Assembly (NCBI GenBank): GCA_950054155.1
Contig: CATLOT010000008.1
Coordinates: 1 to 64,000, forward strand
DNA from: an uncultured Bacteriovoracaceae bacterium
Lineage (GTDB): Bacteria > Bdellovibrionota > Bacteriovoracia > Bacteriovoracales > Bacteriovoracaceae
Length of the DNA: 64,000 nt
Direction: 5' to 3'
Part shown: positions 18,506-27,387 of the stretch, piece by piece
How positions within the stretch are numbered: position 1 is the first letter of the stretch
Layout: every line of letters begins with the position of its first letter
Notes under the pieces: model-generated
Databases searched by the model: none
What the model was told of the DNA's origin: nothing
What the model saw: the letters and a program-made list of their open reading frames with translations, nothing else
Made by a program: the position numbers and the translations under genes

Positions 18506-19288
18506 GGACTTCTTCTTAAAGAGGGCGCCAAGACTTAAAGAGAGGAGGATCCCTAATATAAGGGTGAGAAAACCACCCTTTGAATTCGTTGGAAACTCAA
18601 TCGTGCCACAACCGCTAATGGGCTGCTCAACGGGATAGAGGTAACTCACGCCCTCGACATCATCCCATCCAAGCGCCTCTCGGGTGGGAACACTTTCAAA
18701 GAGCATAAGATTATCTTGAAGTTCCGTGTGACCCAGTCCAATGGCGTGGCCAATCTCATGGGCGATCACGGCCACTTGCTCGCGGCGACTGAGGTCACCA
18801 AAAATAGTTGAAGCAATATCATTGAGAAGAATCAAAGAGCCATTAATTGTTTGGCCGCTGACATTATTGGGAACAGTGACGCCGAGAATACGGCCATTAT
18901 TATTAAAATTAGCGCCTTCAGTATTACATGAAATAAGCACGCCACTTGAAACGCGAAGAGCGGGATTAATAGTACAACTTGCCGCATTGGGATCAGTACA
19001 GGCCGTGCCTGTTTGAAAGTCACTGGCAACATTAATGACTGCACCTGCCCGCATTCTTAGGCTACTGGTGTGCACTCGATTCCAATACTCATCAACGGCC
19101 TCGCTAATAAGACCCAAGAGATCAGCATTGGAGAGACCGATTCTGGTGCAAGCATGTGAGGCCACATTAACGACGACGTCATCGACGGCTTCCATATCAA
19201 AGCTCGCCGCTACTGAGTTATTAAGAGTGAAGGCCTGTGCTTGAAAAGAAAACACAAGGGTGAGGAGGAGGACATTTATTTTGATCAT
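18470..19288 (-). CDS. Secreted matrixin-type metalloprotease with C-terminal membrane anchor
   Basis: Zinc endopeptidase of 272 aa. A signal peptide (1-19) is followed by a metzincin catalytic domain with HEIGHAIGLGH at 177-187 (His177, Glu178, His181, His187) and a Met-turn region (NLMLF). After SGCGT (225-229) comes a hydrophobic stretch at 239-257 ending in three lysines. The Cys/Gly-hydrophobic-basic layout resembles C-terminal sorting tags (MYXO-CTERM or GlyGly-CTERM like), though 12 residues follow the lysines. It may therefore be held at the cell surface (inference). The start overlaps the upstream beta-barrel gene by 4 bases (ATGA), which implies translational coupling. Confidence 0.85.
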   Translation of the reverse strand: MIKINVLLLTLVFSFQAQAFTLNNSVAASFDMEAVDDVVVNVASHACTRIGLSNADLLGLISEAVDEYWNRVHTSSLRMRAGAVINVASDFQTGTACTDPNAASCTINPALRVSSGVLISCNTEGANFNNNGRILGVTVPNNVSGQTINGSLILLNDIASTIFGDLSRREQVAVIAHEIGHAIGLGHTELQDNLMLFESVPTREALGWDDVEGVSYLYPVEQPISGCGTIEFPTNSKGGFLTLILGILLSLSLGALFKKKSSKQVSEGAALL

Positions 19289-19872
19289 AGGACTTCTCCA
19301 AAATGGTAGCGCAGGGTAAGGGCCACATTAAAAGTGCGGTTTCTTGAGTTGAGAGGATTGAAGACAAAGGCCTCGGTTCTCACACTGACGTCTTGATAGA
19401 ATTCATAATTAAAGGAAGTATTTAAAGTCACATTCCTAGAGATACTGGCCTCTTCTGGAATCGGAAAGTTTGTCGTGCTATCGCCATTTTGGATGGGGAC
19501 TGTTCCCCCTTCGCCACTAATACGCGTGAAGTAGAAGCCTCCACCAAGACGCCATTCAAATTCCTTTGTGAGGGAGTAGCCGAGGTTCGCAGTCATGTAA
19601 AAGACATTCCTAGTGATATAGCTGACTTCTCCACTTGGCCAAAGAAGACCAAGATCACCATGAAGACGCCACGCTTGATCGTCATCAAGAGGGAAGGACG
19701 CTCCGGCCTCAAGGGCCAGCTTATTATTGAAAAGACTCTTGTCGCCATTGACGTCAGTTTGATAGCGGCCAACGGCTTCATTCATAAGACCGACGCCAAG
19801 GTTAAAGTCATAGATGTCAGCCTTGCTGACGGTGCAAAGCCCCATGAGGAGGGTGAGGATTATCTTTTTCAT
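19285..19872 (-). CDS. Small outer-membrane beta-barrel protein
   Basis: Protein of 195 aa. A signal peptide ends at SKA (about 18) and alternating hydrophobic strands follow (FNLGVGLMNEAVGRY, LGLLWPSGEVSYI, WRLGGGFYFTRIS, FNVALTLRYHFGEVL). The final aromatic-rich strand is typical of eight-stranded barrels, although the last residue is Leu rather than Phe. No specific family is recognised. It is translationally coupled (ATGA) to the matrixin protease, so the two may act together at the cell surface; that link is inference. Confidence 0.7.
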   Translation of the reverse strand: MKKIILTLLMGLCTVSKADIYDFNLGVGLMNEAVGRYQTDVNGDKSLFNNKLALEAGASFPLDDDQAWRLHGDLGLLWPSGEVSYITRNVFYMTANLGYSLTKEFEWRLGGGFYFTRISGEGGTVPIQNGDSTTNFPIPEEASISRNVTLNTSFNYEFYQDVSVRTEAFVFNPLNSRNRTFNVALTLRYHFGEVL

Positions 19873-19974
19873 GGGAGAATTGTCTCAGAGGTTTAATCAA
19901 TGTGTAAATGCTTTCTCTATCCATTTTACGGCAATGGGTTTACCATGAAGGGGTCTTAAATTGAGGAGAAGAAA

Positions 19975-21090
19975 ATGTTTGAAAACTACCAAATCCCAAG
20001 TGAATTAATTCCCAGTGACCCGCGTTTTGGAAGTGGTCCTTCTTTGGTTCCGGTTCAGTACTTAAAGGCCCTCGCTGAAACTGGCGTGAATCTTATTGGA
20101 ACTTCTCACCGTAAGCCTGCGGTTAAGAATCTTGTGAAAGAAGTTCAAGAGGGATTAGCAAAATATTTCAACCTACCAAGTGACTATAGTGTGGTTCTTG
20201 GAAATGGGGGGGCAACTTTTCTCTTTGATAGTATCGGTCTTGGTCTCGTGGAGAAGAAGTCGGTTCATTACACTTGTGGAGAGTTTTCTTCAAAGTGGTA
20301 CAAGGCCCATAATCGTGTTCCTTGGATTGATGCTGAAGAAGTTTCAGTCGACTTTGGTCAAGGAATCGCTATTGAAAATAGAAGTGATGCCGATATGATC
20401 TGCTGTACTCTCAATGAGACTTCAACAGGTGTGATCGTGACTGACTTTCCTGAGGTTGATGGCAATACGATCTTGGCGGTAGATGCGACAAGTGGTGGCG
20501 GTCAAGTTCCCTGTGATCTCTCTAAAATTGATCTTTATTTCTTTGGTCCGCAAAAAGTCTTTGCCTCTGAAGGAGGGCTTTGGATTGCCATTATGTCACC
20601 CAAGGCGCGTGAGCGTGCTCTTAAAATTGCCGCCGATGATTCCCGCTACGTTCCAGATATTATGAATTGGAAGACGGCGATTGATAACTCAGATAAGAAT
20701 CAAACTTATAATACGCCTTCGATTAGTACCTTCTTCTTCTTAAATGAAACTCTTAAGGACATGAATAAGGTAGGGTACGAAGGGGTGCAAAAAGAATCTC
20801 AACGCAAAGCTGATCTTGTCTATGGTTGGGCAGAAGAGAAGGATTATCTTAGCCCTTATATTCAGGAGGCGAAGTACCGATCTACGGCCGTTGCAACCAT
20901 TGATGTTGATGACAAGATCGATACTGCCGCTCTTATCAAGAAGCTTGATAGTGAAAAGGCCGTCTTTAATATCGATGCTTACCGTAAGCTTGGCCGCAAT
21001 CAGTTTCGTATTGCTCTCTTTCATAATATTAGCTTTGCTGATCTTGAGAAGCTTACGAAACTCATTAGCCACGCCATTGAAAACCAATAG
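19975..21090 (+). CDS. serC: Phosphoserine aminotransferase
   Basis: PLP enzyme converting 3-phosphohydroxypyruvate to phosphoserine in serine synthesis. The 371 aa begin with the SerC signature IPSELIPSDPRFGSGPS and GTSHRKPAVKNLVKEVQ, which matches the subgroup typified by actinobacterial SerC rather than the E. coli form. The PLP lysine lies in LYFFGPQKVFASEGG. A short ATG-proximal GAGGAG ribosome-binding site precedes the gene. It is followed after 28 bases by an amidinotransferase-family gene in the same direction. Confidence 0.85.
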   Translation: MFENYQIPSELIPSDPRFGSGPSLVPVQYLKALAETGVNLIGTSHRKPAVKNLVKEVQEGLAKYFNLPSDYSVVLGNGGATFLFDSIGLGLVEKKSVHYTCGEFSSKWYKAHNRVPWIDAEEVSVDFGQGIAIENRSDADMICCTLNETSTGVIVTDFPEVDGNTILAVDATSGGGQVPCDLSKIDLYFFGPQKVFASEGGLWIAIMSPKARERALKIAADDSRYVPDIMNWKTAIDNSDKNQTYNTPSISTFFFLNETLKDMNKVGYEGVQKESQRKADLVYGWAEEKDYLSPYIQEAKYRSTAVATIDVDDKIDTAALIKKLDSEKAVFNIDAYRKLGRNQFRIALFHNISFADLEKLTKLISHAIENQ

Positions 21091-21118
21091 GTGCCAGGTT
21101 GAGTTTGGTAGGGTCTGA

Positions 21119-22189
21119 ATGATTAACGTCAATAATGAATGGGGTGAATTAAGAGAAGTTGTCGTTGGCAATATTGGCCAGTGGACGGAGATTCACCCCG
21201 ACTTTAGTTTTCGCCTCTACTATCAGGATAATCTCAAGAATGTCTTTCTTGAGAAGTCCATTAAGCTCCAGCAAAAGGTCATTCTTCAGCGCCAAGAAGA
21301 CCTCGACAATATGGCAAAGACCTTAGAGAGCGAGGGGATAAAAGTTTTTAGACCCTTGCCACTTGAAAGGCTCATGCCCTTTGAAACTCCAGATTTTAAA
21401 GACTGGCCGAGTCCTTGTCATAATCCTCGTGATCAGTTTCTTATCCTTGGCGATCAAATCATTGAGACCAGTTGCCAGTGGAGAAAGCGCTACTTTGAAA
21501 ATGATCTTCTTAAACCTGTCTTGATGGAACAGTGGCGCCAAGGTGCTCACTGGGTCTCAAGCCCCAGACCTCTTATGACGGAGGGGTCCTTTGACCTGAC
21601 TCATTTGAAAACCCATGGTGGCGTTGATCTTGAGGGTTGGGTTGAAGATGAAGAGAAACTTGAGATCATGTTTGATGGGGCCCAGTGCTTAAAGTTTGAT
21701 CAAGATATTGTGATGAATGTGCGCACCAAGAATCATTGGCTCGCCTATGAGTGGCTCAAGCGCCATCTCAAGTTTACCGGTGATAAGTATAGACTCCATC
21801 CTGTTGAACTTACGGATAATCATATTGATGGCATGATGATGCCCCTTGCTCCAGGGAAGCTTCTTATCAATTCTGGCTCGATGCCTGGAAAACTTGATCA
21901 GCTTCCTGACTTTCTCAAGAGCTGGGAAATTATTAAAGCCCCTGATGTGAGTAAGGAAGTGAGTGGTGAGAGTGAGGTTAAGCTAGCGAGCCAGCACATT
22001 AATATTAATGTTCTCCCGCTATCCCCTCAAAAGACCTTAATCTTTGATGATATCGACGGGCGCCACAATCAGCTAGGCGATCTTCTCGCTAAGCACTCTA
22101 TTGAAGCGCTCCCCATTCGAATGCGCCACTGCCGCCTCTTTGATGGCGGCGTTCATTGCGCGAGTCTTTGTCTCAATAGAGACGACTAG
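21119..22189 (+). CDS. Amidinotransferase-family protein (glycine amidinotransferase-like)
   Basis: Member of the pentein/amidinotransferase fold, 356 aa. Conserved parts are EWGELREVVVGN at the N-terminus, the EGSFDLTHL/GADCMW-equivalent region, DNHIDGMMMPL with the catalytic His, and LFDGGVHCASLCLN with the expected nucleophile Cys347. Related enzymes move an amidino group from arginine to an amine (glycine, inosamine phosphate). The acceptor is not evident. Co-orientation with serC 28 bases upstream hints at use of a serine- or glycine-derived acceptor (inference). The stop interlocks by 4 bases with the convergent small gene. Confidence 0.75.
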   Translation: MINVNNEWGELREVVVGNIGQWTEIHPDFSFRLYYQDNLKNVFLEKSIKLQQKVILQRQEDLDNMAKTLESEGIKVFRPLPLERLMPFETPDFKDWPSPCHNPRDQFLILGDQIIETSCQWRKRYFENDLLKPVLMEQWRQGAHWVSSPRPLMTEGSFDLTHLKTHGGVDLEGWVEDEEKLEIMFDGAQCLKFDQDIVMNVRTKNHWLAYEWLKRHLKFTGDKYRLHPVELTDNHIDGMMMPLAPGKLLINSGSMPGKLDQLPDFLKSWEIIKAPDVSKEVSGESEVKLASQHININVLPLSPQKTLIFDDIDGRHNQLGDLLAKHSIEALPIRMRHCRLFDGGVHCASLCLNRDD

Positions 22190-22416
22190 TAATCGTCTTC
22201 AGAGTCAGAGGGCTCGGTGTCCTCATCGTCGTCTTGGTTTAAGAAGGCTTCCTTCTTTTTTCCTACTTCTTTAAACTTGGCATCGCGCTCGTGATGTTCG
22301 GTATCTTCTCCGTGAGCGTGATCTTCTTCGCTACCACCGCTTCCACAGGAGCCACAGTGAGCGTAGAGATTTAAAGAGATAAGTGCAGTCATTACAATAA
22401 AGAGTAGCTTTTTCAT
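22186..22416 (-). CDS. Small secreted His/Asp/Glu-rich protein
   Basis: 76 aa: a signal peptide ending LYA at about 19, a Cys-His cluster HCGSCGSGG, a His-rich segment (DHAHGEDTEHHE) and an acidic tail. The composition suggests binding of divalent metals in the periplasm, but no family is recognised. Ribosome-binding site GGAGGAAAG. It lies 26 bases after tgt on the same strand, so it may be co-transcribed. Function unknown. Confidence 0.7.
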   Translation of the reverse strand: MKKLLFIVMTALISLNLYAHCGSCGSGGSEEDHAHGEDTEHHERDAKFKEVGKKKEAFLNQDDDEDTEPSDSEDDY

Positions 22417-22442
22417 TCTTTCCTCCAGAAAGAATAAGTATC

Positions 22443-23579
22443 TTAATCTTTACTGTAATTCGTCAAGAAATCTTCTTTAAACTCACGGTACCGGTCTTCA
22501 AGAATAGCTTCACGTGCTTTTTCCGCCATTGTCTTATAAAAGGCGATATTATGTTCTGTTGCTAAGACCTGACCTAGAATTTCATTACTATCAAAGAGGT
22601 GCTTTATATAAGCGCGCGTAAAGTTTTGGTTGGCATAGCAATCCACATTAGGATCAATGGGGTAGAAGTCACGACGATAGTTACGGTGACGGATTCTGAT
22701 TTTACCTCTAAAGGTAAAGAGCGTTCCCCCACGAGCAAACTTGGTGGGAATAATACAGTCACTCATATCAACGCCATTTTCCCAGATCATGAGAAGATCC
22801 TCAGGATTACCAACACCCATGACGTAGCGTGGTTTGTCCTTTGGCATTTTTGGAGCTGTGTACTTAACGATTTTCTCCATCAGCTCTGGGCCTTCCCCAA
22901 CACTGACGCCACCAATGGCGTAACCAGGAAGGTCTCTCTTTACAACTTCTTCCAAACATTCATCACGGTAGTCATCATAGGTAGAGCCTTGAATGATGCC
23001 AAAGAGGGCCTGCTTTGGATTGTGCCAAGATTCGATACAGCGGTCTAGCCAGCGGTGAGTACGGTCAATTGAAGTCTTGGTGTATTTGCGGTCCGCTGGA
23101 TAGGGAATACACTCATCAAAGGCCATCATGATATCACTGCCAAGATTTTGTTGAATTTCAAGACTCGTCTCAGGGCTTAAGAGAATCTTCTTACCTTTGT
23201 GGTCTTTAAACTCTGCACCCTCTTCCTTAATACTCTTTCTCTGGAGCGAGAAAACCTGAAAGCCGCCTGAGTCTGTAAGGATAGGGCGATCCCAGGCCAT
23301 GAATTTATGAAGTCCACCTGCTTTTTTCACAAGCTCAGAGCCAGGACTGAGGTGCAGGTGATAGGTGTTAGAAAGAAGAATGGGGGCATTCATTTTCTCA
23401 AGAAAAGTGGGCTGAAGAGCTTTGATCGCACCATGGGTTCCAACAGGCATAAAAACCGGTGTGGGAATAACGCCATGAGGAGTGATGATTTCACCCGCGC
23501 GTGCGCCAGTGTGCTTATCAACATGAACGACTTTAAACTTAAAGTGCTCTTTAACTTTTTCAGTAATCGGGGTGGCCAT
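22443..23579 (-). CDS. tgt: Queuine tRNA-ribosyltransferase with degenerate zinc site
   Basis: Exchanges guanine-34 of His, Asp, Asn and Tyr tRNAs for preQ1. The 378-aa protein has the family signatures PVFMPVGTHGAIKAL, ILTDSGGFQVFSL, DECIPYPADR, YAIGGVSVGEG and SDCIIPTKFARGGTLFT, the last with the catalytic aspartate. The zinc motif C-x-C-x2-C...H is incomplete: it reads V-D-Cys314-Y-A-N with His343, so two of three cysteines are gone while spacing to the histidine is kept at 29. The gene lies 12 bases after the FHA-RDD gene. queE is also in the window at 36301, consistent with a queuosine pathway. Confidence 0.92.
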   Translation of the reverse strand: MATPITEKVKEHFKFKVVHVDKHTGARAGEIITPHGVIPTPVFMPVGTHGAIKALQPTFLEKMNAPILLSNTYHLHLSPGSELVKKAGGLHKFMAWDRPILTDSGGFQVFSLQRKSIKEEGAEFKDHKGKKILLSPETSLEIQQNLGSDIMMAFDECIPYPADRKYTKTSIDRTHRWLDRCIESWHNPKQALFGIIQGSTYDDYRDECLEEVVKRDLPGYAIGGVSVGEGPELMEKIVKYTAPKMPKDKPRYVMGVGNPEDLLMIWENGVDMSDCIIPTKFARGGTLFTFRGKIRIRHRNYRRDFYPIDPNVDCYANQNFTRAYIKHLFDSNEILGQVLATEHNIAFYKTMAEKAREAILEDRYREFKEDFLTNYSKD

Positions 23580-23591
23580 CTGAGGTATTCC

Positions 23592-25856
23592 TTATTTATT
23601 GACCTCAAAGAAGCGTTGATCCCGTGTGAAGAGGGCCTTTTGGATTCTATTGAGGCTCAGCCTTAAATCTGTGAGAACTCCATCCGAGTTCTTAGGGTTG
23701 ATCCTTTGGAGCGCCTTGTCAATCTTCTTGTAAATATCCAAGAGTTGAAGTTGAAAAGGCTCATCCTCTTCCTTTATAGAATTTTTACTCAATTGTAGGA
23801 AGAGCTTTGTAATAATTTGTGACTCACTCTTTGAAACTTTCTTCTTTTGAGTAATCTGATAGAGGACATCTTGGGCAATGAGGGCAAGGGTTCTCACATC
23901 CTTTTGGTTGATTGCTGAACTTACGACACTGCTGTAGGTGCCTTTAAAGGGTTTGGCCAAATAAAATGTCTTCTCTAGGATTTCGTTATTAAATTTCTCA
24001 CTCTCAAGATCGGAAGTGGACATCAGCACATCTAAGACCTTCTTATCTGCATCTTCTTGTCTTAATTGAATAATTCCCAGGTTGAGATCATTTCTTAGGG
24101 AGCGGGTTTGAAGGACAATATTTTTCTTTCCTTCAAAGAGAGTCACTTGAGTGATGGGATCGTCACTTAGTTCTAGTTTGAGGGACTTTGCACTTGAATA
24201 GTAGGGGCCAAGAAAGGGGCCAAGGTCTTTTACATGAAGGTGAGCATTCTTTGGAGTCAGGGCAAAGCTGCTGTGAATGAGTCTCAGAATTTCTTTTTGA
24301 TCCTCAAGATCGTGATGAATATAGGTGAGCAGTGGATCTTCAGCCCATGTCTTCTTGAGCTTATCCAGAGTGGTTACTTCGACTTTCCTCGTAACGGAAA
24401 TAATATTACTTTTGGCAGGATGGATAACCGTTAAGATAGGGAAAAACTTCTTACCTCGATTGACGATTCCTGGGACGAAGCGGATGCGAGGGTCAAGGTA
24501 AGCTGTTCCTTCCACACCAAAAGCTAAACTCTTATAGCTGAATTCAGTTTCATTAAATTTACTTTTGTGGATGGGCATAGGTTTGGTTTCCACGGCAATC
24601 TTCGCACTTGACTGGGAGTAGTCCAAAAGAAGGGGAAGATTTAAGAGGGCAGTGGCAAAGAGGGGAAGAATGAAAGTTGCGAGAAAGAAGGTTAATCTCT
24701 TTCCCCTGATGGTGTAGCGAGACCCAGTGATAACCTCTTTAAATGATCTCTTGCGCAGAATGATAGGCAGATCAAAGATAAGTAATGGCATTAGAATCCA
24801 GCCGAGAAGAACACGAAGGGGACTTAGAATTCGACTGAGAATTCCGTTTCCATTATTTTTCAGGCCAATGAGGAAATGGCCAAAGGGAATGGCCAGTAAG
24901 AACTGAAAGATGATCTCAAAAGCAAGAAAGAGCGTAATAAAATGAAAGGTGCTCTCTTTGAAGAGAAAGGTCTTCGCCGTTTGGAAGAAGTCATTAGCAT
25001 AGGGAAGTTCGGCAAGTTCAGCAGGAAGTGTTTCTGGAACCTTTGTTAAAAGAGGCTCGATTTCTTTCCAAAGGTCACTTGTAATGCTTGTTACTTTGAT
25101 CTGTGAGGCTTCTTCAATAAGGGGAAGTCCATTATTAACAAAGAGGGAAAAGAAGAGGAGGGTGTAAAGTAAACCAAAGAAACGGGACAGGGGTCCAGCT
25201 GTTGCGCCTCCAATAGGACCATGCTTCTTCTTTCCTTTAAGTTTTAGGGCGAAGCGATCTTTCCCTGGCTTTTTTTCTTCTTTTTTCTTTTCTTCTTTGG
25301 GGGCTTTATTTCTTTTGAAGAGGCGCGCGAAGAGGCCGGGCTTCTTTTCCTTTACAGGTGCATCAACCTCATTGCCATCTTCGTCGACATAGACTTCTTC
25401 TTCAATGTATTCAAACTCGTCGTCGTTTTCCTCGGACTCTTCAGCTTCGTCGTCTTCAAGGATTGTTTCGGGTTGAGTGGAATCTTCGGTGCTAGGGATC
25501 GGTTCTTGCTCTATTGCTTGTTCTTCTTCATATTCTTCTTCGGGGATTTCTCGCTTTTCCTCGCGGACGATAATCTTGACCTTTTCGTTCGTACACTTGT
25601 CGCCCTTACTTAAAATATACATGCGGCCATGGCCACACTTTTGCGAGCCGACCTTAAAGGAGGCATCCGCTCCGAGGTGAGTAAAGGTAAGGACGCCATT
25701 TTGGACACGAAAACGGCCCTGAAGGGGAGAGAGGCCATGGTCAAGGATTCTAAGGTCACATTGCTCATCTGAACCAAGTTGGATTTCATTGAGGACTTCA
25801 ATGCGCTTATTGTCTTGCTTGGGTACTCGGACATCGAGTACGTAAACCTTTTCCAT
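23592..25856 (-). CDS. FHA-like / RDD-like multi-pass membrane protein
   Basis: Protein of 754 aa. Residues 1-95 resemble a forkhead-associated fold (EIQLGSDEQCDLRILDHGLSPLQGRF). A long Glu-rich linker (about 105-170) and a Lys-rich stretch follow. Four membrane segments lie at about 225-245, 298-325, 345-370 and 388-412, with RDD-like features (LSRFFGLLYTLLF; SRYTIRGKRLTFF). The last 340 residues are soluble and of unknown fold. The protein may sense a phosphothreonine partner in the cytoplasm and act in the membrane; no substrate can be named. AAGGAAG precedes the ATG. Operonic with tgt. Confidence 0.65.
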   Translation of the reverse strand: MEKVYVLDVRVPKQDNKRIEVLNEIQLGSDEQCDLRILDHGLSPLQGRFRVQNGVLTFTHLGADASFKVGSQKCGHGRMYILSKGDKCTNEKVKIIVREEKREIPEEEYEEEQAIEQEPIPSTEDSTQPETILEDDEAEESEENDDEFEYIEEEVYVDEDGNEVDAPVKEKKPGLFARLFKRNKAPKEEKKKEEKKPGKDRFALKLKGKKKHGPIGGATAGPLSRFFGLLYTLLFFSLFVNNGLPLIEEASQIKVTSITSDLWKEIEPLLTKVPETLPAELAELPYANDFFQTAKTFLFKESTFHFITLFLAFEIIFQFLLAIPFGHFLIGLKNNGNGILSRILSPLRVLLGWILMPLLIFDLPIILRKRSFKEVITGSRYTIRGKRLTFFLATFILPLFATALLNLPLLLDYSQSSAKIAVETKPMPIHKSKFNETEFSYKSLAFGVEGTAYLDPRIRFVPGIVNRGKKFFPILTVIHPAKSNIISVTRKVEVTTLDKLKKTWAEDPLLTYIHHDLEDQKEILRLIHSSFALTPKNAHLHVKDLGPFLGPYYSSAKSLKLELSDDPITQVTLFEGKKNIVLQTRSLRNDLNLGIIQLRQEDADKKVLDVLMSTSDLESEKFNNEILEKTFYLAKPFKGTYSSVVSSAINQKDVRTLALIAQDVLYQITQKKKVSKSESQIITKLFLQLSKNSIKEEDEPFQLQLLDIYKKIDKALQRINPKNSDGVLTDLRLSLNRIQKALFTRDQRFFEVNK

Positions 25857-25974
25857 TCGCTTCCTTGCAGATGATTAAAATAGAGGACTTCTCTGTTATT
25901 TTCTCTAAAAAGTTGAAGGAAAGCAACGGTTTAGCTCTATTTGAGATGCAACGGGTCAAATTCTTCTGGATATT

Positions 25975-26002
25975 GGACAAAAATTAGAATGGCCTTATGC
26001 TA
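25975..26002 (+). promoter_or_regulatory. Predicted sigma-70 promoter for outer-membrane protein gene
   Basis: TGGACA (25975-25980) and TATGCT (25997-26002) are separated by 16 bases and lie about 54 bases before the start of the 26056 gene. Both hexamers are near consensus. The position and direction fit, but no experiment supports it. Confidence 0.4.
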
Positions 26003-26055
26003 TCTGTATTCAAATTTAATTTATCAATTCTATGGGATGTTCAAGGAAGGACACT

Positions 26056-27363
26056 ATGATGGAACGTTTTAAACTCTTCTTGCGGTTTACTTTTTTATTA
26101 ATTGGGGTGGTTTATCTGGCTGAAGCACAAGCCGCCTATAATGTACTCGATCGTTTTCAGCTTTTGGAAGACAAGTTTAGAACGCAAGAGATGCTAAGAG
26201 AGTTCAATAGTAAGAACTTCATTATTGATATTCACGCTCTCGCGAACACCGATGTGACAGATTTTATCGGTGACGCTAATGATGTTGCCGACTTTCAAGG
26301 AACTGATCAAGAGAAACTTGACCGTGCCCAGGCCTTCTTAAGACAGTATGAAAATACAGAGCAAAACCTTAGAGCTGGCTTTGGTTTAAATATTCCGGTC
26401 TTTGGCTTTGAAGTAGCAGGAATTAAGTTTAAGCCCAATATTCGCGCTCAGGTGAATCTTGGCTTTCTTATGGGGATTCAATCATCAAACCTCACGCCAT
26501 CAGATGCTATCCAGTATCTTGGTTCCGATATCCCTGATCAAATCCGCGCGAAGCTTAATAATTGTGTGGGCTCTTTCTCACCTGGCTCAACAAGAGAGAG
26601 TAGGGATATTGTAAAATTCATGATCGATACCCCTGCGTGTGGTCTTACGGCGCAAGAACAAACAGCGATGCAAAGTTATGTCGGAGAATATATCTTCCCA
26701 GAAGATACAAGTGTTCCTGATATTAGAAACTATATCAAAGGTGAAGCCCGCGTCGGTCTAAGCTTTGATTACACTTATGATAAGAACTGGTTTGGTAACC
26801 TCTCAATCTACGGACTTGCTCGTGCCGATTACACGGTAAGAGTATCAGCTGATAACCTCACAGGTGACGGGGATGTTGCTGAACTTCCCGATGAACTCAA
26901 TACAACCATCAATGCTTCCGTTGATTATCGTCTTGGTTATAAACAAGACAATTGGATGGTCTTTGGTTCTATTGAAGACCTTAAGCTTGCCCGTGTCAGT
27001 GATAATGAAGAAGAGGGGGGGACGCTTATCTACGGTGAGGATCCACTCTTGAGACTTCATGGAGAGTATATGATGAAGCTTTCAGGTCTCTCTCTTAAGC
27101 CCTTTGGTGGTGTTCACAAGAGAAGTAGCTATGGTTTTGGCGATGGCCTTTACGTGGGGGCTGACCTTGGTGCTCACGTTTGGGAAGATAGTCTTGGTCT
27201 TAGACTGAGAGGAATGGTTGATAGTGAGCACCTTACGATCTCACCCATGGCCAATCTTTGGCTGATGCATATTGAATACATGCTTAAGCAGCCTCTCACT
27301 TCCGATGTTGACGGAATCAAGCCAGCCACTATACATTCGCTGAATATTCGTATCGATATCTAA
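26056..27363 (+). CDS. Predicted outer-membrane protein, unknown family
   Basis: Protein of 435 aa with a signal peptide (MMERFKLFLRF to AEAQA). The start at 26056 is chosen because AAGGAAGGA lies just upstream; an in-frame ATG at 26032 has none. The C-terminal half has alternating strands rich in Gly, Tyr and Trp (ARVGLSFDYTYDKNWFGNLSIYG, VDYRLGYKQDNWMVFGSIEDLK), typical of a beta-barrel that may carry long loops. Two Cys lie in an internal domain around residues 180-205. No specific function is recognised. Transcription probably continues into the helicase gene 24 bases downstream. Confidence 0.65.
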   Translation: MMERFKLFLRFTFLLIGVVYLAEAQAAYNVLDRFQLLEDKFRTQEMLREFNSKNFIIDIHALANTDVTDFIGDANDVADFQGTDQEKLDRAQAFLRQYENTEQNLRAGFGLNIPVFGFEVAGIKFKPNIRAQVNLGFLMGIQSSNLTPSDAIQYLGSDIPDQIRAKLNNCVGSFSPGSTRESRDIVKFMIDTPACGLTAQEQTAMQSYVGEYIFPEDTSVPDIRNYIKGEARVGLSFDYTYDKNWFGNLSIYGLARADYTVRVSADNLTGDGDVAELPDELNTTINASVDYRLGYKQDNWMVFGSIEDLKLARVSDNEEEGGTLIYGEDPLLRLHGEYMMKLSGLSLKPFGGVHKRSSYGFGDGLYVGADLGAHVWEDSLGLRLRGMVDSEHLTISPMANLWLMHIEYMLKQPLTSDVDGIKPATIHSLNIRIDI

Positions 27364-27387
27364 GTATCGCCCTTCAAGGAAATATTT

